Shown here one piece after another: positions 7,703 through 17,178 of a DNA stretch of 64,000 nt. The notes beneath the pieces are model-generated. The model saw nothing but the letters and a program-made list of their open reading frames with translations. It was not told where the DNA came from and searched no databases. This DNA comes from Polyangiaceae bacterium (lineage in GTDB: Bacteria > Myxococcota_A > Polyangia > Polyangiales > Polyangiaceae), in the NCBI GenBank assembly GCA_013361525.1, contig JABFXY010000066.1, forward strand, positions 1-64,000. Reading direction: 5' to 3'. Numbering within the stretch: the first letter of the stretch is position 1; every line of letters starts with the position of its first letter. Both the position numbers and the translations under genes were made by a program.

Positions 7703-9499
7703 ATGCCGAATAGGCCGTTCCTACCGTTTGCCGTCGCGCTCGCCCTCGGGTGGACGACTGTCGCGCGAGCGCAGAACGAGCCGACGAGCGGCGATCCGAA
7801 GGCCGCGGTCGAGCCGGTCGCAGGTCGGCCGCCCGGTTCGGGAAGCACTGCGTCGAAACCTGCCGCCGCGCCGAACGACGTGCCGCAGTTCGTCGAGCAC
7901 CCTGCGCGGGACGGTTTCCTCGATCGCTTCATCCTCGAGTCTGCGCGCGCGCCGGTGATTCCGCTCGACGAGGACATCCTCACCTTCAGCCTGCACGGCG
8001 AATACGAGGCTCGCTTTCGAGCGATGACCGATCTGCCGCTCGAGCCGCCGGTGCGCGGGGCAACGCCGACAGAAGACGGCTCACCACCGGGAGACCCGGC
8101 GCTGCTGGGGCAGAACGCGTACCTCTACCATTGGCTCCGGCTCAACGGCCGCATCGCGTTCCGCGACGACATCATCGGCGTCGGGCAGATCGACATCCCG
8201 CGCGGCATGATCGTCGGCCAAAAGACGCAATACGTCTCACGCTCGCGCGATCCGCTCGACACGTTCAACTGGTACGACGTCCACCCGCGCGAGCTGTACG
8301 TCGAGTTTCGCTCGCCGATCGGCGTGTTCCGCGTCGGCCAGCAGACGAGCCACTGGGGCCAAGGCATCCTCGCGAACGACGGCAACCACGCGACGATGTT
8401 CGGCGACTACATCCGCGGCGCGATCGTCGAGCGACTCCTCTACGCGACGACGCCGATGGGCAAAGGGACGCCTCTCTTCGTCGCCGTCGCGGGCGACTTC
8501 GTCTTCGAGGACAACACCGCCGACGTGATGGGCAACTCGCCCGACCAGCCGACCGGTGATCTCGCCGGCCAAGCGATCGGCGTGGTCGCCTGGCGCGAAG
8601 ATTGGGCCGATATCGGCATCTACGGCGTCTATCGCCACCAACAGCGCGAGCTCTTGAGCGGGGTGAATCCGTATGAAGAGAGCCTCGACGTCGGCGTCAT
8701 CGACGTCGCAGGTCGCATCCGCGGCAAGGTCCCGGGCATGGACGCGTTCGCGTATGTGCAAGGTGAAGGCGCGCTGATCTTCGGCCGCACGAGCTACGTC
8801 CGCTCGTCCTTCGTGAACCAGCTCGAGCCGACGAGCGAGCTCGAAGACGAGAGCATCCTCACCTTCGGCGCGAGCACGACGTTCGGCGTCGTGCACACGC
8901 GCAAGAACGAAAAGGAAGCCTGGGGCGACATCGTCGGCGAGATCGAGTGGGGCTACGCGAGCGGCGACGCCGACCCGCTCGACGGCGAGACGCATCGCTT
9001 CACCTTCGACACGAACCACAACGTCGGGCTCGTCTTGTTCGATCACGTGATGCAGTGGAAGACGGCGCGCGCCGCGACCATTGCGCAGGACGATCGCATC
9101 GTCGCCCGCGCGAGCCCGGGCCTACAGCTGTTGCCGTCGAACGGCGGCGTCTTCGCCGCGACGTACTTGAACCCGCGCGTCCTGTTTCGCCCGATCCGCA
9201 TGCTCGACATCAAGCTCGGGCTCTTGTGGGCGCAAGCGACGGCCGACGTCGTCGACCCGTACCACGTAGGCGCGCTCGGCCAATATCGCAACTACGACGG
9301 CGGCGACCCTTCGCGACGAGACCTCGGCGTCGAGATCGACGCCGGTGCCGACATCCGCATCCCGCTCGAGCGCACCGTGGCCCTCGAGATCGGCGCGGAA
9401 GGCGGCGTGCTCTTTCCCGGCCACGCGTTCGACAACGAAGCCGGGCAAGAGCTTCCCGAGCAAATGCTCATGAACACCAAGCTGGGCCTGCAGTTCTGA
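7703..9499 (+). CDS. Predicted outer-membrane beta-barrel protein
   Basis: 598 aa from ATG 7703, where a Sec signal peptide starts ([16 protein letters not shown], cleavage after ARA). The mature protein is rich in alternating aromatic/polar strands ([47 protein letters not shown]) and ends in LGLQF; a terminal Phe is typical of BAM-inserted barrels. No transporter family is recognised, and a porin or export channel is only a guess. Its stop overlaps the start of the biotin carrier gene by one base (TGATG), so the two are transcriptionally and perhaps translationally coupled. Confidence 0.7.
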   Translation: MPNRPFLPFAVALALGWTTVARAQNEPTSGDPKAAVEPVAGRPPGSGSTASKPAAAPNDVPQFVEHPARDGFLDRFILESARAPVIPLDEDILTFSLHGEYEARFRAMTDLPLEPPVRGATPTEDGSPPGDPALLGQNAYLYHWLRLNGRIAFRDDIIGVGQIDIPRGMIVGQKTQYVSRSRDPLDTFNWYDVHPRELYVEFRSPIGVFRVGQQTSHWGQGILANDGNHATMFGDYIRGAIVERLLYATTPMGKGTPLFVAVAGDFVFEDNTADVMGNSPDQPTGDLAGQAIGVVAWREDWADIGIYGVYRHQQRELLSGVNPYEESLDVGVIDVAGRIRGKVPGMDAFAYVQGEGALIFGRTSYVRSSFVNQLEPTSELEDESILTFGASTTFGVVHTRKNEKEAWGDIVGEIEWGYASGDADPLDGETHRFTFDTNHNVGLVLFDHVMQWKTARAATIAQDDRIVARASPGLQLLPSNGGVFAATYLNPRVLFRPIRMLDIKLGLLWAQATADVVDPYHVGALGQYRNYDGGDPSRRDLGVEIDAGADIRIPLERTVALEIGAEGGVLFPGHAFDNEAGQELPEQMLMNTKLGLQF

Positions 9500-10008
9500 T
9501 GAAATACTTCGTCACTCTTCCCTCCGGGCGCGAGCACGTCGTCGACATCCTCGAAGACGCGAGCGGCGGCCTCAAGGTCACCGTCGACGGCAACGCCGTT
9601 CACGCCGACAGCCTCAGCAGCGCCACCGCCTCGCGTGAGGCAGCATCCATTCTCGTCGACGGCCGCGTCGTCGAGCTCTGGCTCGAAGCATCACCGCCGA
9701 AGGTCGGCGTCATCGCGGACGGCAGGCGCTTCTTCGCGCAGGTCGAGAGCGAGCGGATGCGCATTCGCGCGGCGGGTAAGCCCGCCGGCGCGGAAGAGGG
9801 CGTCGTCACCTCGCCGATGCCCGGACGCGTCGTGCGCGTCCTCGTCGCCGAGGGCGCGGACGTCACCGAAGGCCAGCCCATCATCGTCGTCGAGGCGATG
9901 AAGATGGAAAACGAGCTCGTCGCCACCCGCGCGGGCAAGGTCGCAAAGATCCACGTCGCCGCCGGCGCCACGGTCGAAGGCGGAGCCTCCCTCATCGAAA
10001 TCGAGTGA
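9499..10008 (+). CDS. Biotin carboxyl carrier protein (biotinyl domain)
   Basis: 169 aa, ATG at 9499 in a TGATG junction. The N-terminal roughly 90 residues ([17 protein letters not shown]...) resemble the linker of acyl-CoA carboxylase alpha subunits. The C-terminal biotinyl domain (about 95-169) has PMPGRVVRVLVAEGADV and the biotin attachment site EAMKMENE, with the Lys between the two Met. It carries carboxybiotin between biotin carboxylase and carboxyltransferase subunits of an acetyl- or propionyl-CoA carboxylase; neither partner is in the window, so the complex is undetermined. The following gene starts 2 nt later. Confidence 0.9.
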   Translation: MKYFVTLPSGREHVVDILEDASGGLKVTVDGNAVHADSLSSATASREAASILVDGRVVELWLEASPPKVGVIADGRRFFAQVESERMRIRAAGKPAGAEEGVVTSPMPGRVVRVLVAEGADVTEGQPIIVVEAMKMENELVATRAGKVAKIHVAAGATVEGGASLIEIE

Positions 10009-10010
10009 CC

Positions 10011-11033
10011 ATGAGCAACCCCAAACGTCTCCCGCTCGCACACACGCCGACGCCCATCGTCCCGCTCACGCGGCTCGCGTCGAAGTTCGGCGAGCTCTTC
10101 GCGGGCGCGGACATTTGGGTGAAGCGCGACGACATGACCGGCGGACCCGAGGCCGGCAACAAGATCCGCAAGCTCGAGTACCTCTTCGCCGAAGCGCTCG
10201 CGCGCGGCAGCGACACCGTCGTCACCTGCGGCGGCATCCAATCGAACCACGCGCGCGCGACCGCCGTCGTCGGCGCGCAGCTCGGCCTCCGCGCGGTCCT
10301 GCTTCTTCGCACGACGTCGACCGATCTCGACACCAAGAGCGCGCCGCTCACGGGCAACGTCTTGTGTGATCGAATGGTCGACGCAGACATTCAGCTCATC
10401 ACGCCCGCGCAATACCGCGAGCGAAGCGCATTGATGAGCGACGTCGCCGCGCGTCTCGCGCGCGAAGGCCGCGCGCCCTACGTCATCCCCGAAGGCGGCT
10501 CGAACGGCCTCGGCGCATTCGGATACGTCCGGGCGATGGAAGAGGTGCGAAAGCAGATCGATCTCGGCCTCGCCGGCGGAAAGCCCTTCGACATCCTGGT
10601 GCACGCGTGTGGATCGGGCGGCACGGCAGCGGGTGTCGCGCTCGGTGCCGCGCGCTTCGACATCGCGTCCGAGGTGTGGCCCATCGCCGTCAGCGACGAT
10701 CGCGCTTACTTCGAGACGGTCGTCGAGCGCATCGTCGGCGAGGCCCGCGCGATCGATCCCACGCTGCCCCTGCCCGCACCGATGCAGATCGTCGACGCCT
10801 GCAAAGGCCCCGCGTACGGCGTCGCCAACGACGAGCAGAAGCGCGTCCTCGTCGACGCCGCTCGCGCGACCGGCCTCTTGTTCGATCCTGTCTACACCGG
10901 CAAGGCGTTCTACGGCCTCACCGAAGCGGCCAAGCGCGGTGAGCTGCGCGGCAAGCGCGTTCTCTTCCTGCACACCGGCGGCCTGCCGGGCCTCATCGCG
11001 CAGGGTGAAGAGCTGCGCGAAGCGCTCGGCTGA
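10011..11033 (+). CDS. PLP-dependent D-cysteine desulfhydrase / ACC deaminase family enzyme
   Basis: 340 aa from ATG 10011 (a GTG at 10005, overlapping the preceding stop, is an alternative). This is a fold-type II PLP enzyme: WVKRDDMTG, the PLP-lysine region GNKIRKLEYLF, CGGIQSNHARA, a Gly-rich phosphate loop HACGSGGTAAG and a C-terminal FLHTGGLPGLI. The family includes D-cysteine desulfhydrase (pyruvate, H2S and ammonia from D-Cys) and ACC deaminase. The motifs favour the desulfhydrase side, but I cannot separate them without substrate-residue alignment. It is the last gene of a three-gene plus-strand run. Confidence 0.85.
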   Translation: MSNPKRLPLAHTPTPIVPLTRLASKFGELFAGADIWVKRDDMTGGPEAGNKIRKLEYLFAEALARGSDTVVTCGGIQSNHARATAVVGAQLGLRAVLLLRTTSTDLDTKSAPLTGNVLCDRMVDADIQLITPAQYRERSALMSDVAARLAREGRAPYVIPEGGSNGLGAFGYVRAMEEVRKQIDLGLAGGKPFDILVHACGSGGTAAGVALGAARFDIASEVWPIAVSDDRAYFETVVERIVGEARAIDPTLPLPAPMQIVDACKGPAYGVANDEQKRVLVDAARATGLLFDPVYTGKAFYGLTEAAKRGELRGKRVLFLHTGGLPGLIAQGEELREALG

Positions 11034-11042
11034 TCGCGACGA

Positions 11043-12440
11043 TTACTCGCCGGTCAGCTTGCGGGCATCGAGCAATGCGTCGAGCTCCGCCGGCGGAATG
11101 AGCCCCCGCTCGCTCACGATCGCCCGCACCGTCTTGCCCGTCGCTTGTGCCTCGCGCGCGATCTCCGACGCGCGGTCATAACCGAGCTTCGGCGCGAGCG
11201 CCGTCACCATGGCGCTGCTCCGCTCGACGAAGCTCCGCGCCCGCTCCTCGTTCGCTTCCAACCCGCGCACCACCTTCTCGGTGAGCAGGTTCATCGCGCG
11301 CGAGAGAAGCTCCGTCGGGCCGAGCACGTTCAACGCGATGACCGGCATCATCACGTTGATCTCGAACTCACCGCGCGCCCCGGCCCACGCAACCGTCGTG
11401 TCCGCTCCGACGACTTGTGCCGCCACCATCAACGTCATCTCGAGCACCACGGGGTTCACCTTGCCCGGCATGATCGAGCTACCCGGCTGAAGGTCCGGAA
11501 TCCTGATCTCCGCGAGCCCGCTCGCAGGTCCCGACGCCATCCATCGCAGGTCGTTCGCGATCTTGGTCAGCGAAATGGCGACGCCGCGCAGCGCCGCCGC
11601 ATACGCCACCAATGCATCGCGACTGGCCATTGCCTCGAATCGATCCACCGGATCTCGAAACGGAACGCCGGTGGTCGCACCAATTCGCGCAATGGTGCGC
11701 ACCGCAAAGCCCGGCGGAGCGCCGACGCCCGTGCCGACGGCCGTTCCACCGAGCGGCAGCTCCAGCAGCCCTTCACGCGCGCGCTCCACACGTCCGCGCG
11801 CCGAACGAAGCTGACTCGCATACCCGAAGAGCTCCTGCGAAAGCCGCACCGGCACCGCGTCCATCAGGTGCGTGCGCCCGAGCTTCACCACATGATCGAA
11901 CGCCGCCGCGCGCTCGACGAAGGCGCGCTCCAGCGTCTCCATCGCGGGGATCAGCAGCAAGTCGCAATCGAGCACCGTCGCGATGTGGATCGCCGTCGGA
12001 AAGACGTCGTTCGACGACTGGCCGAGGTTCACGTGATCGTTCGGATGAACCGGATCCTTCTTCCCGGCCTGCCCGCCCAGCAAAATGCTCGCGCGGTTCG
12101 CGATGACCTCGTTCGCGTTCATGTGGCTCGACGTGCCCGACCCCGTCTGAAACACATCCACCGGGAACTGAGCGTCGTGCGTGCCCTCGGCCACCTCACC
12201 GGCTGCGCGTGCAATCGCCTCCGCGATCTTCGCATCCAGCGTGCGCAGCTCCGCGTTCGTCTCCGCCGCCGCGCGTTTGATGATCCCGAGCGCTCGGATG
12301 AGCGACATCGGAATCCGAACGCCGCTCACCGGGAAGTTGTCGACTGCACGCTGCGTCTGCGCACCGAACAGCGCAGATTCAGGGACCTTCACCTCACCGA
12401 GAAAGTCCTTCTCGACGCGAAACCCGCGATCGTCGGCCAT
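11043..12440 (-). CDS. fumC: Class II fumarate hydratase
   Basis: 465 aa. Fumarase/aspartase superfamily signatures: TQRAVDNFPVSG, TGSGTSSHMNANEVIANRA, GRTHLMDAVPVRL, and the flexible-loop signature GSSIMPGKVNP containing the catalytic serine. It interconverts fumarate and L-malate in the TCA cycle and is the oxygen-stable, iron-free class. It runs convergent with the PLP enzyme (9 nt between stops). The minus-strand neighbour upstream is the nucleotidyltransferase. Length and motifs fit FumC rather than aspartase. Confidence 0.95.
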   Translation of the reverse strand: MADDRGFRVEKDFLGEVKVPESALFGAQTQRAVDNFPVSGVRIPMSLIRALGIIKRAAAETNAELRTLDAKIAEAIARAAGEVAEGTHDAQFPVDVFQTGSGTSSHMNANEVIANRASILLGGQAGKKDPVHPNDHVNLGQSSNDVFPTAIHIATVLDCDLLLIPAMETLERAFVERAAAFDHVVKLGRTHLMDAVPVRLSQELFGYASQLRSARGRVERAREGLLELPLGGTAVGTGVGAPPGFAVRTIARIGATTGVPFRDPVDRFEAMASRDALVAYAAALRGVAISLTKIANDLRWMASGPASGLAEIRIPDLQPGSSIMPGKVNPVVLEMTLMVAAQVVGADTTVAWAGARGEFEINVMMPVIALNVLGPTELLSRAMNLLTEKVVRGLEANEERARSFVERSSAMVTALAPKLGYDRASEIAREAQATGKTVRAIVSERGLIPPAELDALLDARKLTGE

Positions 12441-12518
12441 GACGTGTTGCTACCGCGCACAGGCGACCGTGGCCACCCTCGCGCGCATGAGGCACCAACA
12501 CGCCACACCTGAGCCGGC

Positions 12519-13286
12519 TCAACTCTCCCCGCGCCACCAGGCGTCGGCGAGCTCGCGGTCTTCGAGCGTATCGATCTCCATGTAGCCGCCCGGCGTATCG
12601 ACGCGGAACATCGGCGCGCCCTCCGTCTCGAGCAGGTGCTGCAAGAAATCGATGAGGTACGCCTTCTCGAACGAGCGGCCCTCACGGAACGTCTTGCCGC
12701 GGTACGTCTCCGCCGCGACATCGAACGAAGCGAGAAACCCCGGCACCGCCTCCGCGTCCACCTTCATCACCCCGATGAACTCCCCGCTCGCCTCCTCGCT
12801 CGCGAGCGTCCGCGATAGCCGCGTCACCCGCTCCCCCTCGGCGAGCAGCTTCTCCGCGTCCGTCTCCGGGTGGCGCGTCCGCCGAACGTAACGGCGCCGC
12901 CAATCCACATCACAGCCGAGCGCGATCGGATGCGCGCTCTGTCGAACATCCCTCGCCACCTCCGGCCGGTACACGATGTCCGCGTACGTCGACACGAACC
13001 CATCCTTCATGTGCTCGCGCGCATAGAGCAGCGAGAGCAGGATGTTGTTCGACTCCCACTCCGCGTTGTGCACGAACGTGAGATCCGGATACCGCTCGCG
13101 GATCACCTCCGCGCGGTACCCCGTGATGAACACGACGTCCTTCCGCGCGAACCCCGCAAACGCCAGCGCGTCCAGGATCTGATCCAGCATCGGCCGCCCC
13201 AGCACCGGCACGAGCGTCTTCGGCACGTCCTCCGTGAGGTGCTCGAGCCTGCTGCCACGTCCTGCGCCGATGATGATGGCTTTCAT
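12519..13286 (-). CDS. Nucleotidyltransferase, phosphocholine cytidylyltransferase-like
   Basis: 255 aa from ATG 13286 (MKAIIIGAGRGSRL); an ORF extension 7 codons upstream precedes the domain and is not needed. It has the NTP-transferase fold: glycine-rich IIIGAGRGSRL, EDVPKTLVPVLGRPML and FITGYRAEVI, with acidic metal-site residues in the TYADIVY stretch. The closest remembered families are LicC-type phosphocholine cytidylyltransferases and sugar-1-phosphate nucleotidyltransferases, which make CDP-choline or NDP-sugars for envelope decoration. The substrate is not decided by the sequence. Confidence 0.8.
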   Translation of the reverse strand: MKAIIIGAGRGSRLEHLTEDVPKTLVPVLGRPMLDQILDALAFAGFARKDVVFITGYRAEVIRERYPDLTFVHNAEWESNNILLSLLYAREHMKDGFVSTYADIVYRPEVARDVRQSAHPIALGCDVDWRRRYVRRTRHPETDAEKLLAEGERVTRLSRTLASEEASGEFIGVMKVDAEAVPGFLASFDVAAETYRGKTFREGRSFEKAYLIDFLQHLLETEGAPMFRVDTPGGYMEIDTLEDRELADAWWRGES

Positions 13287-13542
13287 GAGGAGGGCACGAT
13301 CGCACATTTGGGGGCGGGCGTGGCCGCAGACGGCGGGCCCTCCCCCTTGAGCGAGGCTGCCTTCTCGAAAGGCCCGGATTGGCGCTCAAACACACTAGGA
13401 CATTTCCCGTCATGGTCCGTCCATTCACCACTAACAGTCCATCCAACAGCGTATTACATATTACGAACAACGAACCAAGACACGTGAAACGCGGGAGCCA
13501 CTCGCCGCGCGCGTGCCTCGGTTTATCCTCAAAGGGAGAACC

Positions 13543-14589
13543 ATGAAGAAAGCCCTCGTTGCCCTCTCAGCTGCATCAGCCCTCGCAATCCTCGTCCCGG
13601 GGACAGCGGAGGCCGCATTTACGCTCAAGGTCATCGACAACGCGGACGACTGCGGCGACATCAACTCGGTCGCATTCGACGGGACGAACATCCATCTGGC
13701 CTGGGTCTGCAACACGGCTTCAGGCGATGTCGTCAAATACGCCAAGGGCACACCGGGCGGAACGAGCTTCCCGAAGGAGATCATCAGCGACGTAACGACC
13801 ACCGGCACCAAGTTTACGAGCGTCGCCAGTAACGGCGGTCTCGTGTTCGAGGTGAACGGGTCGATTCGCTACGCGCGTCCGGTCGCTGCGGGCACTGGTG
13901 ATTGTCCGGACAACGACGCATGGTCCTGCGAACTCGTCGGCTCCGGCCATGACCCGCAGATATCGGTCGGTCCTTCCAACGTCTACATCACGTATCATAA
14001 CGATTCCGGCTCGGTCATCATGGCCAAACGAAGCGGAATTGCTACATATACCTTCACCACGGTCTTCACCGGATCGAGCGGGGTCTCGGGTCGATTCCCG
14101 CTGATTGACGCGTCCGATACAACCGCTGGCGTCTGGATCGGTTACGAGCACGACGTGTCGAGCGGCTTCGCATCCGAAGTGAGCATGTGGAGCCCGACCG
14201 AAGGGACGGAGAGCGCCACCGGCCTATCCCACTACATTCTGCACGGGATGAGCGTGAACCACGGACTTCACCAGCCGCAGGTCGTCTCGGGTAACAAGCT
14301 TTACGTCCGGGCGTCGGACGGCTCGTGGTCGAGCTCCACGTATGCAACCTCCGCAACGTCGATCGGCGATGTCGACGACTACGGCGGGTACCAAGTCATC
14401 ACCCGCGGCGGAACCAACGGCCTGATCGCCACCAAGAAGGGGATTTTCGGGGGTTGGACCGACGTGCTCGTCGACGGCGCCATCGACAGCGGCTTCTCCA
14501 GCTTGGTCGTGAACCAGTCGAACGGTGCCTACTATATCTCCTATTACGACCAAACGAATCAGCAGCTGAAGCTGGCTCGCGGTAGCTGA
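13543..14589 (+). CDS. Secreted repeat protein, beta-propeller-like
   Basis: 348 aa from ATG 13543, which follows AAAGGGAGAACC; an in-frame start 10 codons earlier would spoil the signal. The signal peptide (MKKALVALSAASALAILVPG) is cleaved after AEA. The mature protein repeats short beta units (VAFDGTNIHLAWVC, VASNGGLVFEVNGSIRYAR, ISVGPSNVYITYHND, VVSGNKLYVRASDGSW), as in BNR/propeller proteins that report values. There is no catalytic motif and only a few Cys. It opens an AT-richer accessory island of secreted proteins. Confidence 0.65.
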   Translation: MKKALVALSAASALAILVPGTAEAAFTLKVIDNADDCGDINSVAFDGTNIHLAWVCNTASGDVVKYAKGTPGGTSFPKEIISDVTTTGTKFTSVASNGGLVFEVNGSIRYARPVAAGTGDCPDNDAWSCELVGSGHDPQISVGPSNVYITYHNDSGSVIMAKRSGIATYTFTTVFTGSSGVSGRFPLIDASDTTAGVWIGYEHDVSSGFASEVSMWSPTEGTESATGLSHYILHGMSVNHGLHQPQVVSGNKLYVRASDGSWSSSTYATSATSIGDVDDYGGYQVITRGGTNGLIATKKGIFGGWTDVLVDGAIDSGFSSLVVNQSNGAYYISYYDQTNQQLKLARGS

Positions 14590-14650
14590 CCGCGCGTCGC
14601 TACACAAGAAGCGAGGAGGGTCGGCTCAACCCGGCCCTCCTCCTCACAGC

Positions 14651-15016
14651 TCAGAGGGGGGTACAGAACCCTCCCGCGCAAACCCAATGCGTTGGCGGCC
14701 CGGGGGGATCGCCCGTCGGACAGGGATTGTCGCACTCACCGCAGTTCTGCTCGTCGGTATTGAGATTGCGACAGTAGCCCTCAAAAATATTAAAATTGCC
14801 ACAGGTCAGACCGCTGTCACACGCGGGGCGACCGAAGCCGCAATCGGCGCCTTCACCACCAAGAGCCTGCTCCGTTTCCCCCACATCCTCGGCCATCTCA
14901 TCATCTTCATCGACGTCAGCCTCATCATCTTCGTCAACCGAGGGGTCGTCGACGACACAGCTGATGAGAGCGACACCCCAAACAAATCCTCCGAACACTG
15001 CAAGGAATCGTTTCAT
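14651..15016 (-). CDS. Cys-rich lipoprotein with acidic pro-region
   Basis: 121 aa from ATG 15016 (MKRFLAVFGG). Lipobox ALISC. A very acidic stretch (DEDDEADVDEDDEMAED) leads to GETEQALGG, then a domain with about ten Cys (CGFGRPACDSGLTCGNF, NCGECDNPC, CAGGFC) resembling the short Cys-rich 'dickkopf-like' repeats of myxobacterial surface proteins. The acidic region plus EQAL also occurs in the gene at 15676 (EVSQALG), suggesting a shared processing site. Function unknown. Confidence 0.7.
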   Translation of the reverse strand: MKRFLAVFGGFVWGVALISCVVDDPSVDEDDEADVDEDDEMAEDVGETEQALGGEGADCGFGRPACDSGLTCGNFNIFEGYCRNLNTDEQNCGECDNPCPTGDPPGPPTHWVCAGGFCTPL

Positions 15017-15675
15017 TGCCTCCACCCTTTCGAGAACCCGCTCCCCCGTCTGGTCCTTGCGAAACAGTAGATCACCACGATGGCACTAGGCATTTAAAAA
15101 GCGACGCGCGCAAACAATAAGCAGACACCTTCAACCACATGAGATGAGGCCTAGAGGACGCACCACACAATGCGAGCCACAGGCACCCACGCGCCAACTG
15201 ACATTTCGGTCAGCTTCCAACGTGCCAGCCAGCTCGACGCAATTCGCCAAAGGTCGATGCGAGATGGCGCGACGAGGAACCATTCTGCTGACGATTCCGT
15301 CACCTGGGCACCGCACCTCGACGCTTGGCGCGCAGTCGCATCGCCGCGACCCTTCTTCGTAGACAACAATTCACTTTGACGCGTCAGCATCTCCGGCGAC
15401 CAACGTCCCTGCAAGCCGCTCCGATAACCGCGGCACAAGCGCAAAAGCGGAGCATCGACGCGAGAGCACCACGTAGCCAAAGAAACAGTCGCAGCCACCG
15501 AGTGCGCCAACGCGCAAGCGACATGCCTGTATCACAGCCACAGCGCACTCCAAGCACCAGTTTCATGAGCGCATGATGCTCAATGACCCGTGAGCGCAAC
15601 GCCAGTCATTTGGCGAGGCATTCACGATTCACGCCTCAAACTTGTCGGTCTGTTTCCACTCTGGAGAAATCACAA
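15017..15675. other. 659 nt without a confident gene
   Basis: The gap lies between the divergent lipoprotein genes at 15016 and 15676. It contains open frames on both strands, the largest a 119-codon minus-strand frame at 15151-15510 that is Arg/Trp/Ser-rich and has no ribosome site or recognisable domain. Base composition is lower in GC than the flanking core genes. It should hold the two divergent promoters. I see no RNA gene or repeat. Confidence 0.5.
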
Positions 15676-16335
15676 ATGAAGAACACCACTTCTATTGTAA
15701 CCATTTACACCATTTGCGCAGCTTTCGCCCTAAGCGGGTGCATCGAAGGCGAACCGGAAAGCGAAGGACTCCTCGACGACGAGGGCGACGAGGAAACCGG
15801 GGAGGTGAGCCAAGCGCTAGGCGAAATCGAGTGCGCGAGTAGCTTCAACACGGACCGGGTTACGCAGAATATCGCCTGGAACATCGGCACCACGTACTCA
15901 TACACAACCGCCGACGGGACCTACGGGTCGGACGTCGACAGCGGCGAGGACTGCAATAGCGCCATGAACGTACACTTCGAGGGTTACCCCACCGACGATG
16001 TCGCCATGACAGTAGAATACTCTGTTGCATGGGGCGACACGATGCCCAGCAATCAAACCGATTGCGAACGTGCGCACCTGAGTATTGGCGCGTATTACTT
16101 CGACGAATCAAATGGCGACGTATTTAGGCTCGTCTCTACGCGCGTCGTAGACGGCGAGTGGAGCGGGTCGTCGTGTTCGTTCCCGTCGACGCAGATCACG
16201 AAGTCCTTTGTGTGCGGAGGCATCCCCATGGATTGCCAGGGACAGCCCGTGGTCAGTGCGCGCGCCTACTACTCCAATTCGTTCGCCCCCCCAACCCACA
16301 AGCGGGTCACGGCACGGATCAAGCGCACTTCCTGA
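15676..16335 (+). CDS. Secreted lipoprotein of unknown function
   Basis: 219 aa from ATG 15676, with GGAG about 10 nt upstream. The signal peptide ends at lipobox ALSGC. An acidic stretch (EPESEGLLDDEGDEE) and TGEVSQALGEIEC follow, matching the acidic/QAL arrangement of the lipoprotein encoded at 14651-15016. The mature domain (about 50-219) has about seven Cys, many Tyr/Ser/Thr, and beta-rich segments (VAMTVEYSVAWGD, LSIGAYYFDESNGDVFRL), ending KRVTARIKRTS. I do not recognise the family. Confidence 0.7.
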   Translation: MKNTTSIVTIYTICAAFALSGCIEGEPESEGLLDDEGDEETGEVSQALGEIECASSFNTDRVTQNIAWNIGTTYSYTTADGTYGSDVDSGEDCNSAMNVHFEGYPTDDVAMTVEYSVAWGDTMPSNQTDCERAHLSIGAYYFDESNGDVFRLVSTRVVDGEWSGSSCSFPSTQITKSFVCGGIPMDCQGQPVVSARAYYSNSFAPPTHKRVTARIKRTS

Positions 16336-16456
16336 ATCGGGGCACTTACGGCGTCAGGGACTCATTCGTGCCGGGTCTCTGGCGCCGTCTTGGCGCCGCA
16401 CCCACACGGCGACGGCCTCACGAGACTCCAATCATACGCATTCTCCATTCGGGGTC

Positions 16457-16640
16457 ATGATCGAGTTCCCGCGCGAAGAACTGCGCCTCGCGGAGAGGCT
16501 CGTCGATGAGGCCCTCCGCTATTTCCAAAAGTTCGTTCCCGCCCGGCGGAATCAAGACGCTCCGGGAGTTCATGGTGGACGAGCTCCTGTGCACCGATAG
16601 CGGTCGCGCCAAGCTCGAGAGCATGCCGCGCGTGACGCTT
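16457..16640 (+). pseudogene. Frameshifted duplicate of the downstream 63-aa protein gene
   Basis: ATG 16457 reads MIEFPREELRLAERLVDEA and FQKFVP, then falls out of frame and stops after 46 codons. The adjacent frame continues GGIKTLREFMVDELLCTDSG and then AKLESMPR. Joined, the two match the intact protein encoded at 16987 (EEERLAVEALASFQ, LREFLVDELLCTSCGRERL). The shift maps to about 16540-16555, in or near the run CCCGCCCGGCGG. It is either a decayed tandem duplicate or a sequencing or assembly error. The right boundary is approximate because the second frame stays open. Confidence 0.6.
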
Positions 16641-16986
16641 CCTTCCAGAGGACTTTCGTCACACTTCGTCCCATGCCCGATGCGAGGAATTTTGGCAGGG
16701 TTCGGAAGTCTTTCACCCGCGCCCGCGAGGGGCAGCTCTCCGAGGCGGCGCGCGCGGCGCCGGAGCTGCGCGTCGGGGCGCAGCGCCCCTCTCGGGGATC
16801 CTCGGCGCGGTGTCGGCGTCGGTACGCGAAGCGTCAGCTCGGCGTTGGCGGAGGCCACGCCACGGTCATACCCGGTATGACGTCTTTGATCACGTAAGCG
16901 GCGACCTCTTCCCCGGAAGCGAATATCACCGCGTCCACGTCGATCGGCGCGTCTGGGCTCCTCATCGAAGTTGAAGGAGGTCCGCG
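16641..16986. other. 346 nt between the duplicate small genes, no confident gene
   Basis: This region is GC-rich with frames open on both strands. A short minus-strand stretch at about 16838-16960 (VDAVIFASGEEVAAYVIKDV) looks protein-like, but it lacks a start with a ribosome site and runs antisense to the next gene's start, so I do not call it. The end of the region holds the strong ribosome site GAAGGAGG for the 16987 gene. Confidence 0.4.
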
Positions 16987-17178
16987 ATGGACCCTTGGAC
17001 ACCCGAGGAAGAGCGCCTCGCCGTCGAGGCGCTCGCCTCTTTTCAAAACACCATCATCGATGGGTGCCTCGACGAGTTACGCGAGTTCCTCGTCGACGAG
17101 CTACTCTGCACCAGCTGCGGCCGAGAGCGTCTCCAACGACCGATACGTGAGCGCTCGCGGCGGGAGAAAGAACCGTAA
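16987..17178 (+). CDS. Small 63-aa protein, intact member of a duplicated pair
   Basis: ATG 16987 is preceded by AAGGAGGTCCGCG, the best ribosome site in the region, which supports a real short gene. The protein is acidic at the N-terminus (MDPWTPEEERLAVEALASF), has the conserved core LREFLVDELLCTSCGRERL and a basic tail (RERSRREKEP). It is probably a small helical cytoplasmic protein; one CxxC-like pair (CTSC) could bind metal or form a disulfide. A frameshifted paralogue lies 350 nt upstream. No known family is recognised. Confidence 0.65.
   Translation: MDPWTPEEERLAVEALASFQNTIIDGCLDELREFLVDELLCTSCGRERLQRPIRERSRREKEP

Noticed and set aside
15151-15510. 119-codon minus-strand frame
   Set aside because: Arg/Trp/Ser-rich, no ribosome site, no recognisable domain; kept only as part of an unassigned gap.
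16834-17046. Minus-strand frame containing VDAVIFASGEEVAAYVIKDV
   Set aside because: Some protein-like character but antisense to the well-supported 16987 gene start and with no good start site of its own.
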